Shown: piece after piece, positions 49,032 to 60,849 of the stretch | Layout of the letters: each line of letters starts with the position of its first letter | How positions within the stretch are numbered: position 1 is the stretch's first letter | Assembly (NCBI RefSeq): GCF_904849725.1 | Contig: NC_058519.1 | Location: 180,533,703 to 180,597,702 of the forward strand | Source: Hordeum vulgare subsp. vulgare | Lineage: Eukaryota; Streptophyta; Magnoliopsida; Poales; Poaceae | Length of the DNA stretch: 64,000 nt | Reading direction: 5' to 3' | Program-made: the position numbers and the translations under genes | Notes under the pieces: generated by a model | Seen by the model: only the letters and a program-made list of their open reading frames with translations | What the model was told of the DNA's origin: nothing | Database searches by the model: none

Positions 49032-50549
49032 TGCTACCCCTTGACCTTGCGTTGGTTTTTCCCTTGAATAGGAAAGGGTGATGCAGCATAGTAGCAGTAA
49101 GTATTTCCCTTAGTTTGAGAACCAAGGTATCAATCCAGTAGGTGTACCAAGGAAAGTCTCCAAAGTACCTGCGCAAAAACAAGCAAACTTGCACCCAACG
49201 CTACAAAGGGGTTGTCAATCCTTTCACGGTTAATTTCAAGGTGAGATATGAAGGTGGAAAGTGCAACAAAGTAGAAGTGTAGAGATGAAAATATGATGTG
49301 AAGTAGACCCGGGGGCCATAGTGTTCACTAGAGAATTTGTCTCATGATAGCAAGTATTACGGTGGGTGAACGAATTACTGTCGAGCAATTGATAGAACCG
49401 CGCAAAGTCATGACGATATCTAAGGCAATGATCATACATATAGGCATCACGTCCGAGACAAGTAGACCGATACTTTCTGCATCAACTACTATTACTCCAC
49501 ACATCGACCGCTATCCAGCATGCATCTAGTGTATTAAGTTCCTGACAAACGGAGTAACGCCTTAAGCAAGATGACATGATGTAGAGGGATAAATTCATGC
49601 AATAGATATAAACCCCATCTTTTTACCCTTGATGGCAACAACACGATACGTGCCTCGCTACCCCTTCTGTCACTGGGTGAGGTCACCGCATGATATGAAC
49701 CCAAAACCAAGCACTTCTCCCATTGTAAGAATTATAGATCAAGTTGGCCAAACGAAACCCGCAACTCGAAGAGAACTACAAGGATATGAAATCATGCATA
49801 TAAGAGATCAAAGCAAACTCAAATAACATTCATAGATAATCTGATCATAAATCCACAATTCATCGGATCTCGACAAACAGCCCACAAAAGAAGGTTACAT
49901 CAGATAGATCTCCATGAAGATCATGGAGAACTTTGTATTGAAGTTCCAAGAGAGAGAAGAAGCCATCTAGTTACTAGCTATGGACCTGAAGGTCTATGGT
50001 GAACTACTCACGCATCATCAGAGAGGCAATGGTGTTGATGAAGAAGCCCTCTATGTCCGAATCCCCCTCCGACAGGGCACCAGAACGTGCTCCAGATGGG
50101 ATCTTGTGGAGACAAAAGCTTGCGGCGGCGGAAAAGTATTTCCGTGGCTCTCTCCCGTGGTTTCAGATTTTTAGGGAATTTATAGGCGGAAGAACTAGGG
50201 CAGGGGAGCCATAGGGGGCCCACAAGCTTGCTAGGACCGCCCCTAGGCCGGGACTGGGTGGCTAGTGACCTCCTCCGAGGTCCCCTGCCTTGGTTCTCAA
50301 GTTTCCGGCGTGTCTTCTGTTATGGAAAAAATCATTCCGCAGGTTTTACTCCGTTTGGACTCCGTTTAATATTCTCCTCTGAAAAAGGTCAAAAACACGA
50401 AAAAAACAGGAACTGGCACTTGGCACTGAGTTAATAGGTTAGTCTCAAAAAATATATAAAATAGCATATTCATGCATACAAAACATCCAATGTTGACAAG
50501 ATAATAGCATGGAACCATCAAAAATTATAGATACGTTGGAGGCGTATCA
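49032..50549 (-). repeat. 5' LTR of the Athila-like element
   Basis: On the plus strand it runs TGCTACCCC...GGCGTATCA. It retains a block at about 50218-50268 that is missing from the other LTR. A minus-strand TATAAATT is at 50184-50177 and is the likely core promoter. Confidence 0.9.
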
Positions 50550-50738
50550 GGCCCTTGGCCGTCTACGAGCGCCTTCTCTGTCGTCCGCTGGCAGACGACA
50601 AAGTGTAGGCTGATGGCAAATAGGTTCTTTGGGAACTGCCATGCCTTTGCTGTCTGTTTTGTGGAAGCAGACGGTAAAGAACTGGCTGATAGCAAATTCC
50701 TTGATTCGAGTAGTGAATAGTTCAACCCCGTATATTTA

Positions 50739-51403
50739 AACCTAAATAAGACACATCCTATCTCACAGGCATCTATCTTCTCATAGGGCATCTTAAGTAC
50801 ATGGAGTATTTTGTCCGACTGATGCAGGTTTGCACACGTGACATGGCCTTTGGGTAGAAAGTGTCCAAATAGTGTCATCATCGTGTCGTAGGATTTTCTG
50901 CCCAAGTTGAATTGAGCCTGCTGAGCCATTACTTGTGTTGTGGCATCCAGCTGACAAAACTCAATGTGCTCATGGAGAGGACGTTTTGAACTTTTCATAG
51001 AAGGCCTTTGTATATTCTTCCATCTCATTGTTCGAATCCCGAGAATCATCAAAGTCTTGCACCATGTCTTCGATCCCGGTACCATGCTCGTCGATGCGAT
51101 GATGTACCACTTCAGCTCTGGCACGTTGGACGGACTCACCATGAAATGTCCACACTGTATAATCAGACATAAAACCCCTCTTCTGCAGGTGTTTACCCAT
51201 TTCATCCTCTATCATGTGTTTAAAGTTGTTGCACCCATGACAGGGGCACCAGATTTTTATCTAGCCATTTGCAAACGCGGCTTTCACAAACCCCCTCATT
51301 TTTGTTAACCATTCTTTGGTCATCTCTTTCTGACTAGTGTGACCGGTGTACATCCATGCACGATCACTCATCTTGCGTAGCTACTAAACACACAAGATAT
51401 ATA
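50739..51403 (-). mobile_element. CACTA relic 3, transposase N-terminal fragment
   Basis: From ATG at 51371 (MSDRAWMYTG) it parallels the fragment at 40909-40160 with many substitutions. An in-frame stop occurs about 35 codons in. The same phrases (TVWTFHGES, HGTGIEDMVQDFDD) appear in both, so this is an independent related copy rather than the other half of a split gene. It is bounded on the left by the CACTA terminus at 50715 and on the right by the copia LTR at 51404. Confidence 0.7.
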
Positions 51404-53159
51404 TGTTGGAAATATGCCCTAGAGGCAATAATAAAATGGTTATTATCATATTTCCTTGATCATGCTATAGTTGTATTAACGAGAAACAGTAATACATGTG
51501 TGAATAAATAGATCACAATGTGTCCCTAGCAAGCCTCTAGTTGGCTAGCTCGTTGATCAATATATGATCATGGTTTCTTGATCATGGACATTGGATGTCA
51601 TTGATAACGGGATCACATCATTGGGAGAACGATGTGATGGACAAGACCCAATCCTAAGAATATCACTAGATCGTGTTGTTCGTATGCTAAAGCTTTTCTA
51701 ATGTCAAGTATCTTTTCCTTCGACCGTGAGATTGTGCAACTCTACGATACCGTAGGAGTGCTTTGGGTGTATCAAACGTCACTACGTAACTGGGTGATTA
51801 TAAAGGTGCACTATGGGTATCTCCAAAAGTATCTGTTGGGTTGGCACGAATCAAGATCGGGATTTGTCACTCCGTGTGACGGAGAGCTATCTCTGGGCCC
51901 ACTCGGTAGAACACCATCATAATGAGCACAATGTGACTAAGGAGTTAGTCACAAGATGATGTGCTACAGAATGAGTAAAGAGACTTACCGGTAACGACAT
52001 TGAACAAGGTACAGGGATATCGACGATCGAATCTCGGGCAAGTTCAATACCGACAGACATAGGGAATTCTATACGGGATTGATTGAATCCTTGACATCGT
52101 GGTTCATCCGATGAGATCATCATGGAACATGTGGGAGCCACCATGGGTATCCATATCCCGCTGATGGTTATTGGCCGGAGAGGTGTCTCGGTCATGACAT
52201 CATGCCTCCCGAACCCGTAGGGTCTACATACTTAAGGTTCGATGACGGGTTATAGGGAATTGTTGTACGAGGTTACCAAAGGTTGTTCGGAGTCGCGGAT
52301 GAGATCCCAGACATCACGAGGAGCTCTAGAATAGTCCGGAGGTAAAGATTGATATATAGGTTGGATGGGTGTGGACGCCGGAAATGTTTCGGGCACCACC
52401 GACAAAGTGACGGGACCACCGGAAGGGTTCCGGAGGTCCACCGAGAGGGGCCACAAGCCCTAAAAGGTGATATGGGCCAACAGGTGGAAGGGAACCAGCC
52501 CAAAGTGAGCTGGTGCGCCTCCTACCAGGTGCCCAAGGTGCAAGGATGAGGGAAGGGGGGCAAACTCTAAGTCAGGTGGGCCTTAGGCCCACCAGGGGGT
52601 GCGCCACCCCCTCCTCCCCTCCTGGCCGCCACCTCTTGGCGCCATCTAGTGCTTCCGCACCCCTTAGGGGTAGGAACCCTAAGGGGTGCGCCACCCTCCC
52701 CTTCCCCCTATATATAGTGGGGGGTTTGGCCATTGGAGACACGCCCATTTCTCTCTCTCTCTCTCTCGGCGCATCCCTGCTTCTCTTCTTCCTCCTCTCC
52801 CATGGTGCTTGGTGAAGCCCTGTCGGGAGACCTCGTCGCTCCATCGCCACCATGCCATCGTGCTGTCGGAGCTCTTCCCCAACCTCTCCCACCTCCTTGC
52901 TGGATCAAGTTGCAGGAGACGTCACCGGGCTGCACGTGTGTTGAACGCGGAGGTGTCGTGGTTCGGCACGAGATCGGAATCACACCGCGATCTGAATCGC
53001 AACCATTATGACTCCATCAACCACGTTCTAGCAACGCTTCCGCTTAGCCATCTTCAAAGGTATGAAGATGCTCTCACCCCTCTCTCATTGCTGGTTTCTC
53101 CATAGGAAGATCTAAGTATGGCGTAGGAAATTTTTGAATTTTTGCTACGTTACCCAACA
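51404..53159 (+). repeat. 5' LTR of the BARE1/Angela-type element
   Basis: TGTTGGA...ACCCAACA gives TG...CA termini with a short inverted repeat. The 1756 bp length fits the family. The LTR lies in a CACTA relic. The flanking ATATA at 51399-51403 may be the target duplication but its partner is outside the window. Confidence 0.93.
52709..52716 (+). promoter_or_regulatory. TATA box of the copia LTR
   Basis: TATATATA follows a C-rich stretch and is placed as in BARE1 LTRs, where it drives transcription. Transcription would start a few tens of bases downstream. Confidence 0.7.
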
Positions 53160-53160
53160 G

Positions 53161-53176
53161 TGGTATCAGAGCCAGG
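53161..53176 (+). promoter_or_regulatory. Primer-binding site (initiator Met-tRNA) of the copia element
   Basis: TGGTATCAGAGCCAGG begins two bases after the LTR end. Confidence 0.92.
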
Positions 53177-54352
53177 TTTTCTATGCGTAGATTCTTTGCA
53201 GGAGTAGAACACAAAAAGTTGTGGGCGCTGATTTTGTCAATCGCTTGCCGCTACTAGCCTTATTCTTTTCCGGTGGTATTGTGGGATGAAGTGGCCCGGA
53301 CCGACCTTACACGTACGCTTACGTGAGACAGGTTCCACCGGTTAACATGCACACGATGCATAAGGTGGCTAGCCAGTGTCTGTCTCTCCTACTCTAGTCG
53401 GATTGGATTTGATGAAAAGGGTCCTTATGAAGGGTAAATAGCTTTGGAATATCAACGTTGTGGCTGTCACGTAGGTAAGAAGGCGTTCTTGCTAGAAACC
53501 CAAATCAGCCACGTAAAACTTGCAACAACAATTAGAGGATCATGGTTTTGCAGGGTTTGACATGTGATGTGATATGGCCAAAGGATGTGATGTTACATGT
53601 GTGATATATGAGATGATCATGTTCTTGTAATAGGATTCATGACTTGCATGTCGATGAGTATGACAACCGGCAGGAGCCATAAGATTTGTATTAATTTGTT
53701 GTATGAGATGCAACGCCATGTGTTTACTACTTTTTCTTCATTGCTAACGGTTAGCTGTAGTAGTAGTAGTAATAGTAGTTGGCGTGACAACTTCATGGAG
53801 ACACGATGATGGAGATCATGATGATGGAGATCATGGTGTCACGCCGGTGACGATGATGATCATGCGATGCCCGAAGATGGAGATCGAAGGAGCAAAGATG
53901 ATAATGACCATATCATGTCACTATATGATTGCATGTGATGTTTATCATGTTTTTCATCTTATTGCTTTGAACGACGGTAGCATAATAAGATGATCCCTCA
54001 TCAAATTTCGAGAATGTATTCCCCTAAGTGTGCACCGTTCCGAAGGATCGTTGTCTCGAAGCACCACGTGATGATCGGGAGTGATAGATTCTAACGTTCA
54101 TATACAACGGGTGCAAGCCAAATTTACACACGCGAAACACTTAGGTTGACTCGACGAGCCTAGCATGTGCAGACATGGCCTGGTATACCAGAGACCGAAA
54201 GGTCGAACATGAGTCGTATGGTTGAATACGATCAGCATGAAGATGCTCACCATCGACGATTAGTCCGTCTCACGTGATGATAGGACACGGGTTAGTCGAC
54301 ATGGATCATGCAACACTTAGATGACTAGAGGGATGTCGATTTAAGTGGGAGT
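53177..54352 (+). other. Leader of the copia element, first part
   Basis: This is untranslated leader between the primer site and gag. It holds a short AGT-repeat near 53757-53778 and a GATGATGGAGATCATG-like repeat near 53800-53840. No ORF of note occurs. The leader continues at 55886-55965 after the inserted solo LTR. Confidence 0.7.
54348..54352. repeat. Target-site duplication GGAGT, left copy
   Basis: It matches 55881-55885. Confidence 0.9.
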
Positions 54353-55880
54353 TGATGACCCACAAGTATAGGGCATCTATCGTAGTCCTTCCGATAAGTA
54401 AGAGTGTCGAACCCAACGAGGAGCAGAAGGATCTGACAAGTGGTTTTCAGCAAGGAAATATCTGCAAGCACTGAAATTATCGGTAACAAGTGGTTGTGTG
54501 GTGAGATGATTCATAGCAAGCAACAAGTAACAAAAGTAGCAACGGTGCAGCAAAGTGGCCCAATCCCTTCTGTAGCAAGGGACAAGCTTGGTCAAAGTCC
54601 TATAGGAGGAAAAACGCTCCCGAGGACACACGGGAATTTCTGTCATGCTAGTTTTCATCATGTTCATATGATTCGCGTTCGTTACTTTGATAGTTTGATA
54701 TGTGGGTGGACTGGCGCTTGGGTACTGCCCTTACCTGGAGAAGCATCCCACTTATGATTAACCCCTCTCGCAAGCATCCGCAACTATGAAAGAGGAATTA
54801 AGACAAAGTCTAACCATAGCATTAAACTAGTGGATCCAAATCAACCCCTTACGAAGCAACGCATAAACTAGGGTTTAAGCTTCTATCACTCTAGCAACCC
54901 ATCATCTACTTACTACTTCCCAATGCCTTCCTCTAGGCCCAAATAATGGTGAAGTTTTATGTAGTCGGCGTTCACATAACACCACTAGAGGAAAAACAAC
55001 ATACAACACATCAAAATATCGAACGAATACCAAATTCACATGACTACTATTAGCATGACTTATCTCATGTCCTCAGGAACAAAAGTAACTACTCAAAAAG
55101 CATAATCATATTCATGACCAGAGAGGTAATGAGTACCATCAAGGATCTGAACATAAACTCTTCCACTAAATAATCCAACTAACATCAACTACAAAGAGTA
55201 ATTAACACTACTAGCAACCTTACAAGTACCAATCGGAGTCGCGAGACGAAGATTGGTTACAAGTGATGAACTAGGGTTTGGAGATGAGATGGTGCTGATG
55301 AAGATGTTGATGGTGATGAGTCCCCTCTGATGAGAGGAGTGTTGGTGATGACGATGGCGACGATTTCCCCCTTCGGGGGGGAAGTTTCCCCGGCAGGATC
55401 GTCCCGCTAGAGCTCTAGATTGGTTCTGCTCAAGTTCCGCCATGTGGCGGGGGCGAATCCACGAAAAAGCCTCTTCTTGAGTATTTTTTCCTGGACGAAA
55501 CCCTTCATATAGCAGAAGAGGGGGGCCAGAGGGCCAGCTGGGTGCCCACACGCCCCCTAGGCGTGGCCAGGGGGGTGGCCGCGCCTAGCAGGCTTGTGGC
55601 CACCTCCTGGCGCCCCTGTGGCGCTTCTTCGGCCCAGTATTTTTTATAAATCCGGAAAAAAAATCCTCATTGATTTTTATGGCGTTTGGAGTTGCGCAGA
55701 ATAGGTATCTTAAACTTGCTCCAATTTCAGGCCAGAATTCCAACTGTCGGCATTCTCCCTCTTCATGTAAACCTTGCAAAATAAGAGAGAAAAGGCATAA
55801 GTATTGTACCATGAAGTGGAATAACAGCCCAAGAAGATATAAATATCAACATGAAAGCATGATGCAAAATGGACGTATCA
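54353..55880 (-). repeat. Solo LTR of an Athila-like (WHAM/Sabrina-group) gypsy family
   Basis: On the plus strand it runs TGATGACCC...GGACGTATCA, 1528 bp. GGAGT at 54348-54352 recurs at 55881-55885, a clean 5 bp target duplication. No internal sequence is present, so unequal recombination between two LTRs has removed the rest. It is about 88% identical by eye to the LTR at 59312-60834 over the first 200 bases. Family name from memory only. Confidence 0.93.
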
Positions 55881-55885
55881 GGAGT
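55881..55885. repeat. Target-site duplication GGAGT, right copy
   Basis: It matches 54348-54352. With the LTR removed, the copia leader reads on naturally (AAGTGGGAGTTCATA). Confidence 0.9.
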
Positions 55886-55965
55886 TCATACATAATTTGA
55901 TTAGATGAACTTAATTATCATGAACTTAGTCTAAAAGTTGTCTTTACAAATATTGTGTAGATCCA

Positions 55966-58900
55966 ATGGCCAACGCACCTGTCAACTTAAATTTCAACGC
56001 GTTCCTAGAAAAAAACAAGCTGAAAGATGATGGTAGCAACTATGCGGACTGGGTCCGCAACTTGAAGCTCATACTCATTGCATCCAACAAGGCTTATGTC
56101 CTTGATGGGCCGCTAGGTGACCCTCCTGTTCCTGTGGCAGCCCAGGATGTTCAGAACGTCTGGCAGACGCAGAGTGATGACTACTCTCTGGTTAGGTGTG
56201 GCATGCTATACAGTTTAGAAACGGGGCTCCAAAGGCATTTTGAGCAACACGGAGCATATGAGATGTTCCAGGAGCTGAAGCTCGTTTTTCAAGCTCATGC
56301 CTAGGTAGGGAGATATGAAGTCTCCGACAAGTTCTTTAGCTGTAAGATGGAGGAGAACAGTTCTGTTAGTGAGCATATACTCAGAATGTCTGGGTTGCAC
56401 GGTCATTTGACTCAGCTTGGAGTCGAACTTCCGGATGACGCTATAATTGATAGAATCCTCCAGTCTCTCCCATCAAGCTACAAGGGTTTTGTGTTGAACT
56501 ACAACATGCAAGGGATAGAGAAGACCATTCCTGAGTTGTACTTGGTGCTGAAATCTGCAGAAGTAGAAATCAAGAAAGAGCATCAAGTGTTGATGGTCAA
56601 CAAGACCACCAGTTTCAAGAAGGGCAAGGGTAAGAAGAACTTCAAGAAAGACGGCAAAGCCGTTCCTGCACCCGGTAAGCCAGATGCTGGGAAGAAGAAA
56701 AAGAATGGACCCAAGCCTGAGACTGAGTGCTTCTATTGCAAGGGAAAAGGTCACTGGAAGCAGAACTGCCCCAAGTACTTAGCGGATAAGAAGGCCGGCA
56801 ACGTCAAAGGTATATGTGATATACATGTTATTGATGTGTACCTTACCAACGCTCGTAGTAGCTCCTGGGTATTTGATACCAGTGTTGTTGCTCACATTTG
56901 CAACTCAAAGCAGGAACTTCGGAATAAACGGAGGCTGGCTAAGGACGAGGTGACGATGCGCGTCGGGAATGGCACCAAGGTTGATGTGATCGCCGTCGGC
57001 ATGCTGCCTCTACATCTACCTTCGGGATAAGTTTTAAACCTTAATAATTGTTATTTAGTACCAGCTTTGAGCATGAACATTGTATCAGGGTCTTGCTTAA
57101 TGCGAGACGACTACTCATTTAAGTCAGAGAATAATGGTTGTTCTATTCATATGAGTGATATGTTTTATGGTCATGCTCCACTGGTGAATGGTTTATTCTT
57201 GATGAATCTTGATCGTGATGTTACACATATTGATAGTGTGAATACCAAAAGATGTAAGGTTGATAATGATAGTCCCACATACTTGTGGCACTGCTGCCTT
57301 GGTCATATCGGTGTCAAGCGCATGAAGAAACTCCATACCGATGGACTGTTAGAGTGTCTTGACTTTGAATCATTTGACACATGCGAACCGTGCCTCATGG
57401 GAAAGATGACTAAGACTCTATTCTCAAGAATAATGGAGAGAGCAACCGACTTATTGGAAATAATACATACTGATGTGTGTGGTCCAATGAACGTTGAGGC
57501 TCGCGGTGGCTATCGTTATGTTCTCACTCTCACCGATGATTTGAGTAGGTATGGATATATCTACTTGATGAAGCATAAGTCTGAAACATTTGAAAGGTTC
57601 AAGGAATTTTAGAGTGAGGTTGAGAATCAATGTGACAGAAAAATAAAGTGTCTACGATCTGATCATGGAGGAGAATATTTGAGTCACGAGTTTGGCACAC
57701 ACCTAAGGAAGTGTGGAATTGTTTCACAACTAACGCCGCCTGGCACACCGCAACGTAACGGAGAGTCTGAACATCATAATTGCACTTTATTAGATATGGT
57801 ACCATCTATGATGTCTATTACCGACTTACCGCTATCATTTTGTGGATATGCATTGGAAACTGTAGCATTCACTTTAAATAGGGCACCGTCTAAATCCGTT
57901 GAGACGACACCGTTGAATTATGGTTTGGCAAGAAACCTAAGCTGTCGTTTCTAAAAGTTTGGGGCTGCGATCCTTATGTGAAGAAACTTCAACCAGAAAA
58001 GCTCAAACCCAAAGCGGAGAAATGCGTATTCATAGGATACCCTAAGGAAACTATTGGGTATACCTTCTATCTTAGATCCGAAGGTAAAATCTTTGTTTCT
58101 AAGAATGGATCCTTTCTAGAGAAAGAGTTTCTCTCGAAAGAAGTAAGTGGGAGGAAAGTAGAACTTGATGAGGTAACTGTACCTTCTCTCGAACCGGAGA
58201 GTAGCGCAGCGCTGGAAAGTGTTCCTGTGGCGCCTACGCCAATCTAATAGGAAGTTAATGATGATGATCATGAAACTTCAGATCAAGTTGCTACTGAACC
58301 ACGAAGGTACACAAGGGTACGTTCCGCACCAGACTGGTACGGCAACACTGTGATGGAAATCATGTTGTTAGACAACGGTGAACCTTCGAACTATGAAGAA
58401 GCAATGGCGGGCCCAGATTCCAACAAATGGCTTGAGGCCATGAAATCCGAGATAGGATCCATGTATGAGAACAAAGTATGGAGTTTGGTGGACTTGCCCG
58501 ATGATCGGCGAGCCATAGAAAATAAATGGATCTTCAAGAAAAAGATTGACGCAAACGGTAATGTGACCATTTATAAAGCTGTACTTGTCGCAAAGGGTTT
58601 CCAACAAATTCAAGGACTTGACTACGATGAGACTTTCTCTCCGGTAGCGAAGCTGAAGTTAGTTCAAATCATGTTAGCAATTGCCGCTTTTCATGATTAT
58701 GAAATTTGGCAAATGGATGTCAAAATAACGTTCCTTAACGGGTATCTTAAGGAAGAGTTGTATATGATGCAACCAGAAGGTTTTGTCGATCCTAAGAGTG
58801 CTAACAAGGTATGCAAGCTCCAACGCTCCATCTATGGGCTGGTGCAAGTATCTCGGAGTTGGAACATTCGCTTTGATGAAGTGATTAAAGCGTTTGGGTT

Positions 58901-59311
58901 CATGCAGATTTATGGAGAAACCCGTCTGTACAAGAGAGTGAATGGGAGCTCTATAGCTTTACTCATACTATATGTGGATGACATATTATTCATGGGGAAT
59001 AACATAGAGTTATTGGAGAGCATAAAGGCCTACTTGAACAAGAGTTTTTCAGTGAAGGACCTTGGAGAAGCTGCATACATATTAGGCATCAAGATCTATA
59101 GAGATACATGGAGACGCCTCATAGGTCTTTCACAAAGCATATACCTTGACAAGATATTGAAGAAGTTCAATATCGAAAACTCAAAGAAGGGGTTCTTGCC
59201 AATTTTGCAAGGTATGAGATTGAGTAAGACTCAGTCACCGACCACGGCAACAGAAAGAGAGAAGATTAGTATTGACCCCTATGGTTCAGCTGTGGGCTCT
59301 CTAATGTATGC
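55966..59311 (+). pseudogene. copia gag-pol polyprotein, broken and truncated
   Basis: The ATG at 55966 follows the leader and gives the MANAPVNLN start. Gag is broken by TAG at 56302-56304. The zinc knuckle CX2CX4HX4C is at 56728-56769. The protease motif near 56865 reads DTS instead of DTG, and a stop follows at 57028-57030. The integrase zinc-binding region (57286-57420) and core (IIHTDVCGP near 57463) are followed by a TAG at 57610-57612. A frameshift near 57940 and a stop at 58245-58247 come before RT. RT runs from about 58380 with YVDD at 58971-58982, and ends at MYA where the gypsy LTR starts at 59312. With at least four stops, one frameshift and a changed protease residue, this copy is dead. 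Confidence 0.93.
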
Positions 59312-60834
59312 TGATGACCCACATGTATAGGGGATCTATCATAGTCCTTTCGATAAGTAAGAGTGTCAAACCCAACGAGGATTAGAAGGATCTGACAAGT
59401 GGTTTTCAGCAAGGTATTCTCTGCAATCACTGAAATTATGGGTAATAGATAGTTGTGTGGTAAGATGATTCGTAGCAAGTAGAAAGTAACAATAGTAACA
59501 AAGGTGCAGCAAAGTGGCCCAATCCCTTTTGTAGCAAGGGACACGCCTAGACAAACTCTTATAGGAGGTAAATCGCTCCCGAGGACACATGGGAATTTCT
59601 GTCAAGCAAGTTTTCATCATGTTCATATGATTCACGTTCGCTACTTTGATAGTTTCATATGTGGGTGGACCGGTGCTTGGGTGCTGCCCTTACTTGGACA
59701 AACCTCCCACTTATGATTAACCCTGATCACAAGCATCCACAACTATGAAAGAAGAATTAAGACAAAGTCTAACCATAGCAATAAACCAGTGGATCCAAAT
59801 CAGCCCCTTACGAAGCAACGCATAAACTAGGGTTTAAGCTTCTGTCATTCTAGCAACCCATCATCTACTTACTACTTCCCAATGCCTTCCTCTAGGCCCA
59901 AATAATGGTGAAGTGTTATGTAGTCGACGTTCACATAACACCGCTAGAGGAAAAACAACATACAACGCATCAAAATATCGAACGAATACCAAATTCACAT
60001 GACTACTTATAGCATGACTTATCCCATGTCCTCGGGAACAAAAGTAACTACTCACAAAGCATAATTATGTTCATGACCAGAGAGGCATTGAATAGCATCA
60101 AGGATGTGAACATATAATCTTCCACCGAGTAATCCAACTAGCATCAACTACAAAGAGTAATTAACACTACTAGCAACCTTACAAGTACGAATCGGAGTCG
60201 CGAGACGGAGATTGGTTACAAGAGATGAACTAGGGTTTGGAGATGAGATGGTGCTGATGAAGATGTTCATGGTGATGAGTCTCCTCTGATGAGGGGAGTG
60301 TTGGTGATGAGGATGGCGACGATTTCCCCCTCCGGGAGGGAAGATTCCCCGGCAGGATGACCCTATCGGAGCTCTAGATTGGTTCTGCTCAAGTTTCTCC
60401 TCGTGGCGGCGGGGATTCCCCCCGAAAGCCTCCTCTTAATTTTTTCTGGAACGAAACCCTCCTTATAGCAAAAGAGGGGGCCAGAGGGCCAACTGGGAGC
60501 CCACAAGACCCCTAGGCGCGGCTAGGGGGTAGGCCGCGCCTAGCAGGCTTGTGGCCTCCTGGTCGCTCCCCTCTGGTACTTCTTCCGTCCAGTATTTTTT
60601 ATAAATTCCAAAATAAATTCTCGTTGATTTTCACGGCTTTTGGAGTTGCCCAGAATAGGTATCTCAAACTTGCTCCTTTTTCAGGCCAGAATTCCAGCTG
60701 CCGGCATTCTCCCTCTTGATGTAAACCTTGCAAAATAAGAGAGAAAAGGCATAAGTATTGTACCATGAAGTGTAATAACAGCCCATAAAGCGATAAATAT
60801 CAACATGAAAGCATGATGCAAAATGGACGTATCA
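59312..60834 (-). repeat. 3' LTR of the right-hand gypsy element
   Basis: TGATGACCC...GGACGTATCA, 1523 bp, is co-linear with 54353-55880. Confidence 0.92.
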
Positions 60835-60849
60835 ACTCCCCCAAGCTTA
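60835..60849 (-). promoter_or_regulatory. Polypurine tract
   Basis: On the minus strand TAAGCTTGGGGGAGT abuts the LTR start. Confidence 0.8.

Larger units (their letters stand above)
42457..50549 (-). mobile_element. Complete Athila-like gypsy element encoding only gag and protease remains (Sabrina-like)
   Basis: Two LTRs (42457-43930 and 49032-50549) bracket an internal region with an Asp-tRNA primer site next to the right LTR and a polypurine tract next to the left, so transcription is leftward. GGCCC at 42452-42456 recurs at 50550-50554, a 5 bp target duplication. Coding similarity covers gag and protease only. About 2.7 kb between protease and the left LTR carries no RT or integrase. The 8.1 kb length, 1.5 kb LTRs and lack of pol suggest a non-autonomous family. 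I associate it from memory with Sabrina, unverified. Confidence 0.9.
40158..50715 (-). mobile_element. CACTA relic 2, split by an Athila-like element
   Basis: The right end, GATTCGAGTAGTG at 50715, read inverted gives CACTACTCGAATC, a CACTA terminus. Sub-terminal AGACGGCAAAG-like motifs occur near 42300-42345 and at 50560-50690. A minus-strand transposase N terminus lies at 40909-40160. Once the insertion at 42457-50549 is removed, the order is terminus, sub-terminal repeats, GC-rich leader, transposase start. The left part of the transposon, including its left terminus, was not found and is presumably deleted. Confidence 0.65.
51404..59311 (+). mobile_element. BARE1/Angela-type Ty1/copia retrotransposon, 3' part cut by a later insertion
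   Basis: It starts with a 1.76 kb LTR whose opening TGTTGGAAATATGCCCTAGA is diagnostic of the BARE1/Angela/WIS group. A Met-tRNA primer site, a leader, and a gag-pol region in copia order (gag, protease, integrase, RT) follow. The leader contains a solo LTR of another family. The polyprotein stops at 59311 within RT, where a minus-strand gypsy LTR begins. RNaseH and the 3' LTR lie beyond the window. Confidence 0.93.

Noticed and set aside
52572..53105. Several frames around the 3' part of the copia LTR
   Set aside because: The region is a known type of LTR with a promoter and leader. The frames overlap on both strands and lack domains.
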